From: Mycobacterium sp. SVM_VP21
GTDB lineage: Bacteria; Actinomycetota; Actinomycetes; Mycobacteriales; Mycobacteriaceae
Direction: 5' to 3'
Length of the DNA: 64,000 bases
Assembly (NCBI GenBank): GCA_024758765.1
Contig: CP101406.1
Coordinates: 3,224,001-3,288,000 of the forward strand
The notes beneath the pieces were generated by a model. It did no database searches. It was not told where the DNA came from and saw nothing but the letters and a program-made list of their open reading frames with translations. Positions 27,648 through 36,533 of the stretch are shown here, piece by piece (within the stretch, counting starts at the first letter, position 1; every line of letters begins with the position of its first letter). Made by a program: the position numbers and the translations under genes.

Positions 27648-29126
27648 CTATAGATCGTTTCCCGCGTAGGACAGATTGAAGCTTTTGTTCGTCAACGGAA
27701 AGTCCGGGACAATGGTGTCGGTCATCGACACCGGCAGCGCCGGCCAGTTGAACCAGGACGGGTCCACCACCTTCGCGCGGCCGATGACGCCGTCGGCTCC
27801 GATCTCCACCCGGTGCACGATGCTGCCGCGCCAGCCCTCGACGATGCCGATCCCGCTACGCGGACCCGTCGCCGCCGGAACGGACGCTCGGATCTCGAGC
27901 GGGCCTTCGTGATTGTCGATCAGGTTGCGGCACAGGGCCACTGAGGCAGCGAACTCATCGCGGCGGACAGTGTAGCGGGCCAGTACATCCCCGGCGCTCG
28001 CCGTCACCGCGGTCACCGGGAGTTCGGTGGTCGGATGGTCGAGGCGGGCGTCGGTGACAATCCCGCTGGCCCGAGCCACGTAGCCCAGGGCACCCATTGC
28101 GACGGCGTCGTCGCGGTGCAATATCGAGGTACCGGCGAACCGGTCGTAGATCACCGAGTTGCCCAACGTCAGCTCGGCGATCTCGGCGATATCATCCGCC
28201 AGCTCTTGTAGCCGGTCCGGTTCCGGAAGTGCTTGCAGCACGACACCTCCGGGGCTGATCGCGCCGCGCAAAAGCCGGTGTCCGGTCACTTGCGCGTTGA
28301 TGCGCAGCACAAGTTCGCGGACCCGCTGGGCGTGTGCATTGGCCAGGCCGAAGCCCACATCGTTGGCCAGGGCGCCCAGATCGGCGGCGTGGTTGTAGAG
28401 GCGCTCGAGCTCGACGAGCAATGCGCGCAGCCGGTGCACCGGATCGGGCAGCTCGACACCGAGAGCGTCCTCGACGGCCAGGCTGTGCGCGAGCGCGTGA
28501 CCGGCAGACGTGTCACCACTGATCCGTTCGGCCAGGTCCACCGCCGTGAGGGCGGGCCGGCCTTGAAAGAGTCGCTCGATCCCGCGGTGGACGAACCACA
28601 GTCGCGCCTTGAGTCGCAACACCGATTCGCCGACCACCGAGAACCGGAAGTGACCCGGCTCGATCAGACCGGCGTGTACCGGGCCGACGGGGATCTCGTA
28701 GACCCCGGCGCCGTCCACGTTCAGGAAGGGAAAGTGGTCCGACGCAACGAAGTCGCCGGGCGGCCCGGCATCGTTGCGCATCGGATGCCAACCCTCGGGC
28801 CAATGCGCGTGCCGTACCAGGCGGCGCGGCTGCGGATGACCGATCGGGGTGATCCCGTACAGATCGAGCATCTCGCGCTCGAATCGGCCGGCCTGAAAGG
28901 ACAGCCGGGCCAGCGACGGGATCGCCGGGGTATCCGCCGGAACGGTCAGGATCAGCTCCCTGCGGCGGTCCGGGCTGCCGGCGAGGAACAGGTACACCAC
29001 CCGCAGGGTGTCGCCGTCATCGTGGGCGGCCATCAGGGCCAGCCGGAACCCGTCGGTCAGCAGTGCCGTGGCCGTGTCGATCAACTCATCGCCGGTGACC
29101 GGCTGCGTGCTGGTGATCGGCTTCAT
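27648..29126 (-). CDS. HycE-like large subunit of a hydrogenase-4/complex I-type complex, no NiFe cysteines
   Basis: 492 residues from the ATG at 29126 (TGATG overlap with the upstream gene); longer frames upstream lie inside that gene. Residues ~1-120 are NuoC-like (FEREMLDLYGI) and ~140-492 NuoD/NiFe-large-subunit-like (GPVHAGLIEPGHFRF, VHRGIE). In true hydrogenases motif L1 is RxCGxC; here it is ERISGDTS (residues 200-207), with Ser203 and Thr206 at the Cys positions. Motif L2 (DPCxxC) corresponds to the extreme end, NLSYAGND, with Ser486 and Gly489. All four nickel-iron ligands are therefore absent and H2 chemistry is not expected. The homologue is Rv0087. It probably works as a quinone- or other redox-module scaffold (inference). 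Confidence 0.9.
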   Translation of the reverse strand: MKPITSTQPVTGDELIDTATALLTDGFRLALMAAHDDGDTLRVVYLFLAGSPDRRRELILTVPADTPAIPSLARLSFQAGRFEREMLDLYGITPIGHPQPRRLVRHAHWPEGWHPMRNDAGPPGDFVASDHFPFLNVDGAGVYEIPVGPVHAGLIEPGHFRFSVVGESVLRLKARLWFVHRGIERLFQGRPALTAVDLAERISGDTSAGHALAHSLAVEDALGVELPDPVHRLRALLVELERLYNHAADLGALANDVGFGLANAHAQRVRELVLRINAQVTGHRLLRGAISPGGVVLQALPEPDRLQELADDIAEIAELTLGNSVIYDRFAGTSILHRDDAVAMGALGYVARASGIVTDARLDHPTTELPVTAVTASAGDVLARYTVRRDEFAASVALCRNLIDNHEGPLEIRASVPAATGPRSGIGIVEGWRGSIVHRVEIGADGVIGRAKVVDPSWFNWPALPVSMTDTIVPDFPLTNKSFNLSYAGNDL

Positions 29127-30592
29127 CAGCGGACTCCGAGTTGGCTTGCGGCGGTTGTGAACAAGTCGGTCAGCGGGCCGGCGGTCACTCCTAGGGCGAG
29201 TGAGAGCAGCACCCCGGCCACCAATGCGCCCGCAACCGTCACCGGTACCCGGATCGCCGGGCTGCCGGCGTCCGGAGTGCCCAGCAGCAGCCGGCCGGAG
29301 TTGCGCAGCAGCGCGGCGAACGCCACCACCAGCGCCACCAGTGCCAGACCGAGGGCCCACGCCAGGCGGGCGTCGGCCAGCGAGATCGCGATGGCCACCT
29401 CGCTGGCGAACATCGCGAACGGCGGCAAACCGAGCAGCACCAGCATCCCGGCAGCGAATGTGCCGCCCACCAACCGTGACCTGCCGAACACCGCGGTGAT
29501 CTCGCCGATCGCGGTGGTGCCGTGGGCGGCTTGCAGCTGCCCGCCGGCCAGGAACAGCACCGTCTTGCCGACACCGTGAGCCAGCACGTGCAGCAGCAGC
29601 GCGGTGATCGCCAGCTGGGTGCCTGCCGCCGCGGCGACGGCGATCAAGCCCATCGTCTCCATCGACGAATAGGCCAGCATCCGTTTGAGATCGGTCGTGA
29701 TCGTGAGCAGCAGCGCAGCGATCAGCAACGTCACCAAACCGGCGGCCAGCAGTGCGGTGCGCAGGAACGCCGGGCCCACCGCGGCATCGATGATCGGCTT
29801 GAGCCGGATCAGCACCGAGAACGCGACGGAGAGCAGCACCCCGCTCATCAACGCCGAAACAGGAGCCGGGGCCTGGCTGTGCGCATCGGCGAGCCAGGTG
29901 TGAAATGGCGCCAGGCCCATCTTGGCTCCGTAGCCGATCAACAGCAGTGCGCCCGCCAATCGGGTCACCGCCGGGTCGAGCCCGCTGGCGTGGGCCGCGA
30001 GCACGTCGAGGTCCAGCGCGTCCTCGCCGGCCGCCCCGGCATGCAGCGCGGCGAAATGCAGCAACACGGTGCCCAGGAATGCGATCGTGATGCCCACCGA
30101 ACACACCATGACGTATTTCCAGGTGGCCTCCAGTGCGGCCCGGCTGCGGCGGTGACCGACCAGAAACGCGGTGACGATCGTGGTGGCCTCCACCGCGATC
30201 CACACCACGCCGATGTTGTTGGCCGACACCGCAAGAGCCATCGCGGCCAAGAACGCCGGAGTCAGGATGCCGTACAACCGCGCGCCACGATCATCGGTGT
30301 GCCCACCAGCCAATTCGGCGTCGACGTAGCCGATGCTCGCCCAGGTGGCCAGGCTGCCGACGACACCGATGACGATCAGCATCGTCACCGACAGGGCGTC
30401 GGCCCGCAGCAGGCCATTCAGCACCAGATAGGCCCCGTCGCCGACCCGTACGGCAAGGGCGACACCGCATCCGAGGATGGTCAGCGCCGATATCACCGTG
30501 ACGGCGGCGCTGAACGGGCGCCAGCCGAGCGCCACCGAGCACAGTGCGGCCAGTACCGGTGCCAGCAGCGGAAGCGCAATCAGAAGTGTCAT
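29126..30592 (-). CDS. HycQ/HyfF-like proton-translocating membrane subunit
   Basis: 488 residues, about 13-14 membrane spans, antiporter-like (NuoN/NuoM superfamily). Charged residues expected in the proton path are kept: Glu in WIAVEATTIV, Lys in GYGAKMGLAPFHTWLADAHS and His/Lys in LHVLAHGVGKTVLF. Homologue of Rv0086. Overlaps both neighbours by a single base (TGATG), indicating coupled translation. It should carry protons across the inner membrane, driven by the redox module. Confidence 0.9.
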   Translation of the reverse strand: MTLLIALPLLAPVLAALCSVALGWRPFSAAVTVISALTILGCGVALAVRVGDGAYLVLNGLLRADALSVTMLIVIGVVGSLATWASIGYVDAELAGGHTDDRGARLYGILTPAFLAAMALAVSANNIGVVWIAVEATTIVTAFLVGHRRSRAALEATWKYVMVCSVGITIAFLGTVLLHFAALHAGAAGEDALDLDVLAAHASGLDPAVTRLAGALLLIGYGAKMGLAPFHTWLADAHSQAPAPVSALMSGVLLSVAFSVLIRLKPIIDAAVGPAFLRTALLAAGLVTLLIAALLLTITTDLKRMLAYSSMETMGLIAVAAAAGTQLAITALLLHVLAHGVGKTVLFLAGGQLQAAHGTTAIGEITAVFGRSRLVGGTFAAGMLVLLGLPPFAMFASEVAIAISLADARLAWALGLALVALVVAFAALLRNSGRLLLGTPDAGSPAIRVPVTVAGALVAGVLLSLALGVTAGPLTDLFTTAASQLGVR

Positions 30593-31248
30593 CAGTCGCG
30601 TAGCTCCCGCAACAGATCCAAGTCCACCCCGCCAAAGGCGTTGCGCAGCTGTCCGGTCAGCACGCCGAGCACGATCAGCACGAACAGCACATCCAGCGAG
30701 GCGCCGAGCTCGACGATCAGCGGGACGCCGGCGGTCAGCAGGAACGCGGTCGCAGCGATTCCGTTGTCCAGCATCAGCAGCCCGACCGTCTGAGAGATGG
30801 CGTGGCGGCGGGTCGCCATGATGAACAGTGCGATCAGCACCGTCGCGATGGCCGCCGGGGCGGCGTTGGTCGAGGTACTGGGCGCCAGCGCGACCACCGG
30901 TTGGGTGATGGTGAACGCCGCGATCACCAGTGCGGTGACCATCAGCAGTGAAACGGTCGTGCTGACCAGGGGAGCGGACTCACGGCGTTCTTGACGTTCG
31001 GCGCCTAACGCTCGGTGTAGCAGCCACGGCAGCAGTACCGCACGTACTGCCAGCACGCCGAGGCCTACCAGGAGCAGGGCTCGATCATGCTCGTGCACAC
31101 CGCGAATCATCGGGATGGCGGCCAGCGCTACGCCTTGGGCGACGAGCAACCGGCGCACCACCACCGACAGGTCACGGTGCCAGACGGACAGCACCGCGGC
31201 CAGCAGCACGCCGCCGGCAGCCAGATCCAGCATGTTGACGTAGGTCAT
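30592..31248 (-). CDS. HycP/HyfE-like membrane subunit
   Basis: 218 residues with six or seven hydrophobic helices and the HyfE/NuoK-like pattern ([18 protein letters not shown], near 150). Small subunits of this kind form part of the proton channel next to the antiporter-like proteins. Homologue of Rv0085. ATG 31248 overlaps the hycD stop (ATGA). The C-terminal [11 protein letters not shown] tail is cytosolic. Confidence 0.85.
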   Translation of the reverse strand: MTYVNMLDLAAGGVLLAAVLSVWHRDLSVVVRRLLVAQGVALAAIPMIRGVHEHDRALLLVGLGVLAVRAVLLPWLLHRALGAERQERRESAPLVSTTVSLLMVTALVIAAFTITQPVVALAPSTSTNAAPAAIATVLIALFIMATRRHAISQTVGLLMLDNGIAATAFLLTAGVPLIVELGASLDVLFVLIVLGVLTGQLRNAFGGVDLDLLRELRD

Positions 31249-32207
31249 CCGCCTGCCCCCGAGAAGAAGTTCGCCGCCGTCACGGCCAGCAACGCCAGCA
31301 GGAAGGACCCAGCGAGTAGTTCAGGCACCCGAAAAAGGCGCAGCTTGGCGAGGAAGACCTCCACGGCGGCCATGACTGCGGCCAACACGGCCACTTTGAG
31401 CGCAATCGCGCCGGCCCCGACGACCAGGTCGAGCGCACCGGGGTCCGCGCCCGCGATGCCCCACGGAAAGAACAGGTTTGCCAGCAGCGCCAGCAACACC
31501 GTCAGCCGCATACCGCTGGCCCATTCGACCATGGCCAGCTTGGGGCCGGCATATTCGAGCACCATGGCCTCGTGCACCATGGTCAGCTCCAGGTGGGTGG
31601 ACGGGTTGTCCACCGGCAGCCGGCCGGTCTCGGCGACGATCACGATGACCAGCGCGACGAACGCCAGCGCGCTCGCCAGCGAGATCACTTGGCCGGGATG
31701 CGCGCTGGCATTGCCGACGATGGCGCCCAGGTTGGCCGAGTTCGCCGGGATCGAGCACGCGAACACCGCCACCAGGATGGTCGGTTCCACCAGCGCCGCG
31801 ATGGTGATCTCGCGGCTGGCGCCCATGCCGCCGAAGGCCGTCGCGGTGTCGATGCCGGCCAGGGTCAGGGCCACTGTGCCCAGGAACAGCAGGCCCACCA
31901 CGGTGATCAGGTCGGCGATCGGGTCCAGCGGCGAGCCGGTCGCCACCAGGGGTGCGGTGGCGACGATGACCAGCGTGGTGGCGGCCAACGCGGCGGGCGC
32001 CGCGGCGAACACCCAGGTGGTGCCGAGCGGCTTGAGGTTCTGCTTGCCCAGCAGTTTGCGGATGTCGCGCCACGGTTGCCAGATCCCGGCCCCGGTGCGG
32101 CCCTCGGCGCGGGCTCGGACCTGGCGCATCAGGCCGATGACCAGTGGGGCGCCTGCGATGACGCCGGCGACCTGCACAAAGCCCGCCAGGTATGTCAGTG
32201 CGGTCAT
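31245..32207 (-). CDS. HycD/NuoH-like membrane anchor subunit
   Basis: 320 residues from ATG 32207; the frame runs upstream to 32531 but that part lies inside the preceding gene. About eight membrane helices. NuoH-type signatures are present: [18 protein letters not shown] on the cytosolic face (about 43-60) and [27 protein letters not shown] (about 190-216), whose acidic residues lead from the quinone-like cavity into the membrane. Homologue of Rv0084 (hycD). ATGA overlaps at both ends. Confidence 0.92.
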   Translation of the reverse strand: MTALTYLAGFVQVAGVIAGAPLVIGLMRQVRARAEGRTGAGIWQPWRDIRKLLGKQNLKPLGTTWVFAAAPAALAATTLVIVATAPLVATGSPLDPIADLITVVGLLFLGTVALTLAGIDTATAFGGMGASREITIAALVEPTILVAVFACSIPANSANLGAIVGNASAHPGQVISLASALAFVALVIVIVAETGRLPVDNPSTHLELTMVHEAMVLEYAGPKLAMVEWASGMRLTVLLALLANLFFPWGIAGADPGALDLVVGAGAIALKVAVLAAVMAAVEVFLAKLRLFRVPELLAGSFLLALLAVTAANFFSGAGG

Positions 32208-34159
32208 CGGGCCACCAACATGGCGATCAGCACTCCCACCGCACCGTAGGCCAGGTAGAGGTGCACGCTGCCGGTGTGGGCGCGGCGCACCAGCTGCGCG
32301 GCGGCGGCCACGCCCCGCAGCAGCGGGGCATACCAGCGATCCTCGACGACATCGGCCACTCGCGCCCGGTAGGCGATCCGGTCCACGTAGTAGCTCGACG
32401 GAGCTTGGCGGGTCACTTCGACGGCGGCGTCGGTGTGCAGCACATCGTCGAAAACCTGCTGTAGCGGTTGGGCGAACGACGTCGCGGTGTATTGCATGCG
32501 CGGGCTCAGATCGTCTGCGCCGCAGGCCCACAGCGGCACCGTGGCAGTGCTCGGACGCTGACGTGCCCGCCAGCGTGAACCGATCAGCACCACCACCACC
32601 GCGGCGGCCAGTACGGCGGCCAGCAGGCCGGGGGACATGGACGCGTCCAACCCGGGAATGCGCAGGTAGGTTCCGAGCTGCGGGGCGGCCCCCGATATCG
32701 GCAGGATGTCGAGCACCCGGTGCAACAGCGGGCCGACGGTGCCCGGTGCGACGGCCAGCACTAGACAGGCGAGTGCGGCCAGCGTCATCCCGGCGAGCAT
32801 TGCGGTGGGCGCTTCCCGGGCTGCCGCCGCGGCATCCGAGCGTGGGCGAGCCAGGAACCCGATTCCGAACGCCTTGACCATGGCGGCCACCCCCAGGCCG
32901 GCGGTCAGTGCGATCGCACCCACGGCCAGCGGTGTCACCAGGGTGATCGTGAGGTCATGGTCGGCTCGGGCATGCATCAGCGACTGGATCAGCAGCCATT
33001 CGCTGACGAAACCCGCTCCCAACGGCAGGCCGGCAGCGCCGAGCGCGGCCACCCCGAACAACGCTGTGGTGCCAGGCATTCGGCGGGCCAGCCCGCCGAG
33101 TCGATCCAGGTCGCGCAAGCCGGTGGCGGCCAGCACTGACCCGGCGGCCAGGAATCCGAGGCTCTTGAACGCACTGTGGGCGAGCAGATGTAGCAGCGCC
33201 GCCACCGTGGCAACGGCCGCGGCATTGCGTGATCCCGCGCTCGACAACAACGTCGCCGCACCCAGGGCCAGGGTGATCAGCCCGATGTTCTCCGTCGTCG
33301 AATACGCAAGCAGCCGTTTGAGGTCGGTTGCCACCGACGCCTGCAACACTCCGTAGAGCGCCGACGCACCGCCTGCGATCAGGAGCGTCAGACCCCACCA
33401 GCGCGGTCCGGGCCCGAGCAGCTGCACGTCGACGCGGATGATCCCGTAGATGCCGAGGTTGACCATGGCGGCACTGAGCAACGCCGAGACTGGGCTGGGT
33501 GCTTCCGGATGCGCCCTAGGCAGCCACGCGTGCAGGGGCATGAGTCCGGCCTTGGAGCCGAAGCCGATCAGGGTCAACACGAACACGGTGTTGCGCACGC
33601 GATCGGGCAGCGCGCCCATGCCGGCGAAGTCGTCGCCGACGTGAGCTGCCAGCACCACCATGCCCAACAGCAGCGAGACGAAGCCCAACTGGGTCATCAC
33701 CGCGTAGATCAGCGCGGCCGAACGCACCTCGCTGCGCTGTTGATCGGTGAGCACCAACACCAGCGACGCCAGCGCCATCAGTTCCCAGGCAAGCAGGAAC
33801 GTCGTTACCGAGCCTGCCGCCGGAACCGTCAGCAGTGTGGCGACGAACAGCGGCAGCGTCAGCAGCGGGACCGCACCGTAGCGCTCGTGGCGTGCATAGC
33901 CGATCCAATACAGACCGGCGGCCACGGCGACCGCGCCGGTCAGCGCCATGAAGAACCCGCCGAGCGCATCGATGCGCAGCTGTACACCCAGCAGCGGAAC
34001 CAGCCAGTCGATGCGAATCGCGGGCAGGGTGCCGAACACGCCGGCCAGGCCGATGCCGACTCCAGCGGCACCGATGCCGGCCGTGGCGGCCCCGCTGAGG
34101 GCCGCTGGAAGGGCTTGGTGGTGCGATGTATCGGGTGTCGTAACCGTCAGCGTGCTCAC
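32204..34159 (-). CDS. HyfB/NuoL-like antiporter subunit (Rv0083-like)
   Basis: 651 residues using GTG 34159, which overlaps the upstream TGA (GTGA). The long open frame upstream to 34654 is the antisense-free shadow of the NuoB-like gene. It has at least 14 membrane helices in the proton-conducting antiporter fold. Conserved Glu in LLAWELMALASL, Lys in GFGSKAGLMPLHAWLPRAHP and His/Lys in LHLLAHSAFKSLGF form the proton path. Partner subunits HycP and HycQ are encoded downstream. Homologue Rv0083. Confidence 0.91.
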   Translation of the reverse strand: MSTLTVTTPDTSHHQALPAALSGAATAGIGAAGVGIGLAGVFGTLPAIRIDWLVPLLGVQLRIDALGGFFMALTGAVAVAAGLYWIGYARHERYGAVPLLTLPLFVATLLTVPAAGSVTTFLLAWELMALASLVLVLTDQQRSEVRSAALIYAVMTQLGFVSLLLGMVVLAAHVGDDFAGMGALPDRVRNTVFVLTLIGFGSKAGLMPLHAWLPRAHPEAPSPVSALLSAAMVNLGIYGIIRVDVQLLGPGPRWWGLTLLIAGGASALYGVLQASVATDLKRLLAYSTTENIGLITLALGAATLLSSAGSRNAAAVATVAALLHLLAHSAFKSLGFLAAGSVLAATGLRDLDRLGGLARRMPGTTALFGVAALGAAGLPLGAGFVSEWLLIQSLMHARADHDLTITLVTPLAVGAIALTAGLGVAAMVKAFGIGFLARPRSDAAAAAREAPTAMLAGMTLAALACLVLAVAPGTVGPLLHRVLDILPISGAAPQLGTYLRIPGLDASMSPGLLAAVLAAAVVVVLIGSRWRARQRPSTATVPLWACGADDLSPRMQYTATSFAQPLQQVFDDVLHTDAAVEVTRQAPSSYYVDRIAYRARVADVVEDRWYAPLLRGVAAAAQLVRRAHTGSVHLYLAYGAVGVLIAMLVAR

Positions 34160-34635
34160 CGGCCGGTCACCGACCGCAGCGCGGCAAGGATCTGCTCGGG
34201 CGTCGGCGGACAGCCGGGGATCTCGACATCGACCGGAACCACCTCGCCGACGGCCCCCACCGTTGCGTAGGACTGCGCGAACACCCCGCGGTTGAGGGCA
34301 CAGTCCCCGCACGCGATGACTTTGCGGGGTTGCGGGGTGGCCTCCAGGGTGTTGCGTAGCGGCTCGGCCATGTTGCGGGTGACCACCCCGGTGACCAGCA
34401 GGGCGTCGGCGTGACGCGGTGAGGCGACGAGCCGGGCGCCGAACCGCTCGGCGTCGTACACCGGGCTGAAAGCCCCGCCGATCTCGATCTCGCAGCCGTT
34501 GCACGATCCGGCGTCGACGTGGCGGATCTGCAACGAGCCCGGCACGCCTGTCGGCGGTTCGGTGGCGGCCGGTGGGCGGGCGCCGGCCGGTTCGGTGACA
34601 CGGCCCAGGGCACGGATTCTGGTGAGCCAGCTCAT
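34156..34635 (-). CDS. NuoB/HycG-like [4Fe-4S] small subunit (Rv0082-like)
   Basis: 159 residues. All four cluster ligands expected for the proximal N2-type cluster are present: CNGCE (about 45-49), CGDC (about 109-112) and GCPPTP (about 141). This subunit normally carries the iron-sulfur cluster nearest to the large-subunit active site. Its conservation contrasts with loss of the NiFe ligands in the large subunit. ATG 34635 overlaps the ArsR stop (ATGA). No ferredoxin-type HycB/HycF gene is present to feed it electrons. Confidence 0.92.
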   Translation of the reverse strand: MSWLTRIRALGRVTEPAGARPPAATEPPTGVPGSLQIRHVDAGSCNGCEIEIGGAFSPVYDAERFGARLVASPRHADALLVTGVVTRNMAEPLRNTLEATPQPRKVIACGDCALNRGVFAQSYATVGAVGEVVPVDVEIPGCPPTPEQILAALRSVTGR

Positions 34636-34973
34636 TGTCCGGCCCGCAGGTCATCGAGGATGGCCACTTGTTCGTTGAGCAATCCGGTCAGCGCCTTGCG
34701 CGCCACGGCGAGCAGTTCGGTGATCACCGGCGAGGCGATCGAGTAGACCACCGCATTGCCGTCCTTGGCCGCTGTCACTACGCCTGCGCGACGCAGGACA
34801 CCCAGTTGTTGGGACAGATTGGATGCTTCGAGCCCGATCTCGGGGAGCAGCTCGCCGACGGTGTGGTCGCGTTCGGCGAGCAGTTCCAGGATCCGGATCC
34901 GGGCGGGGTGCCCGAGGGTCTTGAAGAACTCGGCTTTCACCTGATGGAGCGAGTTCGGCACAGCGCAGACCAT
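34632..34973 (-). CDS. ArsR-family regulator (Rv0081-like)
   Basis: 113 residues from ATG 34973; an ATG at 35006 in frame lies inside the operator palindrome, so the shorter form is preferred. Winged helix with TLGHPARIRILELL, EASNLSQQLGVLRRAGVV (recognition helix) and DGNAVVYSI (wing). The ELCVCDL metal site of classic ArsR proteins is replaced by GELLPEIG, so sensing is probably not by thiol-bound metal. In Mtb Rv0081 is a DosR-linked hub regulator that controls its own operon. First gene of the seven-gene unit. Confidence 0.92.
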   Translation of the reverse strand: MVCAVPNSLHQVKAEFFKTLGHPARIRILELLAERDHTVGELLPEIGLEASNLSQQLGVLRRAGVVTAAKDGNAVVYSIASPVITELLAVARKALTGLLNEQVAILDDLRAGQ

Positions 34974-34991
34974 AGCAGCGAAAGCATCAAT

Positions 34992-35005
34992 TGAAAATAT
35001 TTTCA
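34992..35005. promoter_or_regulatory. Palindromic operator upstream of the ArsR/hyc operon
   Basis: TGAAAATATTTTCA is a perfect 14-bp palindrome in strongly AT-rich DNA, 19 bp upstream of the chosen ArsR start. The TGAA-N6-TTCA layout is the classic ArsR/SmtB half-site spacing. Autoregulation by the Rv0081-like protein is the likely meaning (inference). Confidence 0.7.
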
Positions 35006-35050
35006 TATGTTGTGACAGTTGAGGGGCGGCGTCGCCACCCCGGGCTCTGT

Positions 35051-35080
35051 TTGACCGTTCCGGTAGGGCAGGATGACAAT
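35051..35080 (+). promoter_or_regulatory. Candidate SigA-type promoter for pyrH
   Basis: TTGACC (35051-35056) and GACAAT (35075-35080) with an 18-bp spacer, 60 bp upstream of pyrH. Five and four matches to consensus. Visual match only. Confidence 0.4.
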
Positions 35081-35139
35081 GCCGTCGCGGACCATTCCCG
35101 CGATGGCGCTGTCATATGCGCGCAGCCCGGAGGAGCCTG

Positions 35140-35889
35140 ATGACGGAGCCGACGAGTACCGACGGAGACCGGCCGGCCGGCCGCCCCCCTTACTCCCGGG
35201 TTTTGCTCAAACTTGGTGGGGAGATGTTCGGCGGCGGGCAGGTCGGGCTTGATCCCGATGTGGTCGCGCAAGTGGCCCGCCAGATCGCCGAAGTGGTCCG
35301 CGACGGCGTGCAGGTAGCGGTGGTGATCGGCGGCGGCAACTTCTTCCGCGGCGCCCAGCTGCAGCAGCGCGGCATGGAACGGATGCGCTCGGACTACATG
35401 GGCATGCTCGGCACCGTGATGAACAGCCTTGCGCTGCAGGACTTCCTGGAAAAAGAAGGCATCGACACCCGGGTGCAGACCGCGATCACCATGGGTCAGG
35501 TGGCCGAGCCCTACATCCCGCTGCGGGCACAGCGGCACCTGGAGAAGGGCCGGGTGGTGATCTTCGGCGCCGGTATGGGGCTGCCGTATTTCTCCACCGA
35601 CACCACGGCGGCGCAGCGCGCGCTGGAGATCGGCGCCCAGGTGGTGCTGATGGCCAAGGCGGTCGACGGCATCTTCACCGCGGATCCGCGGGTCGACCCG
35701 GACGCCGAACTGCTGACTTCGGTCACTCATCGCGAGGTCATCGACCGCGGGCTGAAGGTGGCCGATGCCACCGCGTTCAGCCTGTGCATGGACAATGGCA
35801 TGCCGATCCTGGTGTTCAACCTGTTGACCGATGGAAATATCGCGCGAGCGGTCGCGGGTGAGAAGATCGGAACACTGGTCACCAGCTGA
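35140..35889 (+). CDS. pyrH: Uridylate kinase
   Basis: 249 residues from ATG 35140, with GGAGGAG just upstream; an earlier ATG at 35116 is less likely. Amino-acid-kinase fold: [12 protein letters not shown] at the N-terminus, [11 protein letters not shown] for phosphate binding, and [20 protein letters not shown] followed by VDGIFTADP. It phosphorylates UMP to UDP and is usually activated by GTP. In Mtb it is Rv2883c and heads the frr-cdsA-rlmN gene string, as here. Confidence 0.96.
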   Translation: MTEPTSTDGDRPAGRPPYSRVLLKLGGEMFGGGQVGLDPDVVAQVARQIAEVVRDGVQVAVVIGGGNFFRGAQLQQRGMERMRSDYMGMLGTVMNSLALQDFLEKEGIDTRVQTAITMGQVAEPYIPLRAQRHLEKGRVVIFGAGMGLPYFSTDTTAAQRALEIGAQVVLMAKAVDGIFTADPRVDPDAELLTSVTHREVIDRGLKVADATAFSLCMDNGMPILVFNLLTDGNIARAVAGEKIGTLVTS

Positions 35890-35953
35890 AGAGCGCGGGG
35901 GCAGATGACCACCGACGGCGCTAGAGCGAAGCGATGAACGAGGAGCGGGGCAC
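35890..35953. repeat. MIRU-like interspersed unit between pyrH and frr
   Basis: The 64-bp spacer contains AGAGCGAAGCGATGAACGAG followed by GAGCGGGGCACATG. This resembles the MIRU-type spacer elements that link mycobacterial operon genes. It has small start/stop signals within it (GATGA). Resemblance is from memory. Confidence 0.4.
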
Positions 35954-36511
35954 ATGATCGACGAGGCTCTCTTCGATGCCGAAGAGAAAATGGAGAAGGC
36001 CGTGTCGGTGGCCCGCGACGACCTGTCGACCATCCGCACCGGCCGGGCCAACCCGGGCATGTTCTCGCGGATCGTCATCGACTACTACGGGTCGATCACC
36101 CCGATCACCCAGCTGTGCAGCATCAACGTTCCCGAGGCGCGACTGGTCGTGATCAAGCCCTACGAGGCGTCGTCGCTGGGTGCCATCGAGACCGCGATCC
36201 GCAACTCCGACCTCGGCCTGAACCCCAGCAACGACGGTTCGCTGATTCGGGTGTCGGTGCCGCAGCTCACCGAGGAGCGACGCAAAGAGCTGGTCAAGCA
36301 GGCCAAGGCCAAGGGGGAGGACGCCAAGGTCTCGGTGCGCAACATCCGCCGCAAGGCGATGGAAGAACTGCACCGCATCCGCAAGGACGGCGACGCCGGC
36401 GAGGACGAGGTCGGTCGAGCGGAGAAAGACCTGGACCGCTCCACCCAGCAGTACGTGACCCAGATCGACGAGCTGGTTAAGCACAAAGAAGGCGAGCTGC
36501 TGGAGGTCTAG
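35954..36511 (+). CDS. frr: Ribosome recycling factor
   Basis: 185 residues, the standard length. Three-helix bundle domain I ends in DKDG-like [12 protein letters not shown]; the N-terminal [21 protein letters not shown] and [19 protein letters not shown] are hallmarks. It splits the post-termination ribosome with EF-G. ATG 35954 with GAGGAGCGGGG upstream. Followed by cdsA after 22 bp. Confidence 0.97.
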   Translation: MIDEALFDAEEKMEKAVSVARDDLSTIRTGRANPGMFSRIVIDYYGSITPITQLCSINVPEARLVVIKPYEASSLGAIETAIRNSDLGLNPSNDGSLIRVSVPQLTEERRKELVKQAKAKGEDAKVSVRNIRRKAMEELHRIRKDGDAGEDEVGRAEKDLDRSTQQYVTQIDELVKHKEGELLEV

Positions 36512-36533
36512 CGGCCGTTCAGCAGGCACAACC

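Noticed and set aside
29127..30203. N-terminal extension of the HycE frame (to 851 residues)
   Set aside because: The added part is an out-of-frame shadow of the HycQ gene; ATG 29126 overlaps the HycQ stop as expected for this operon.
34159..34654. Longer HyfB frame starting at 34654
   Set aside because: Lies over the NuoB-like gene; GTG 34159 with GTGA overlap gives the conserved protein.
27648..34973. Formate hydrogenlyase or functional [NiFe] hydrogenase
   Set aside because: All four NiFe ligand positions are non-cysteine, and no formate dehydrogenase, ferredoxin subunit or hyp genes are present.
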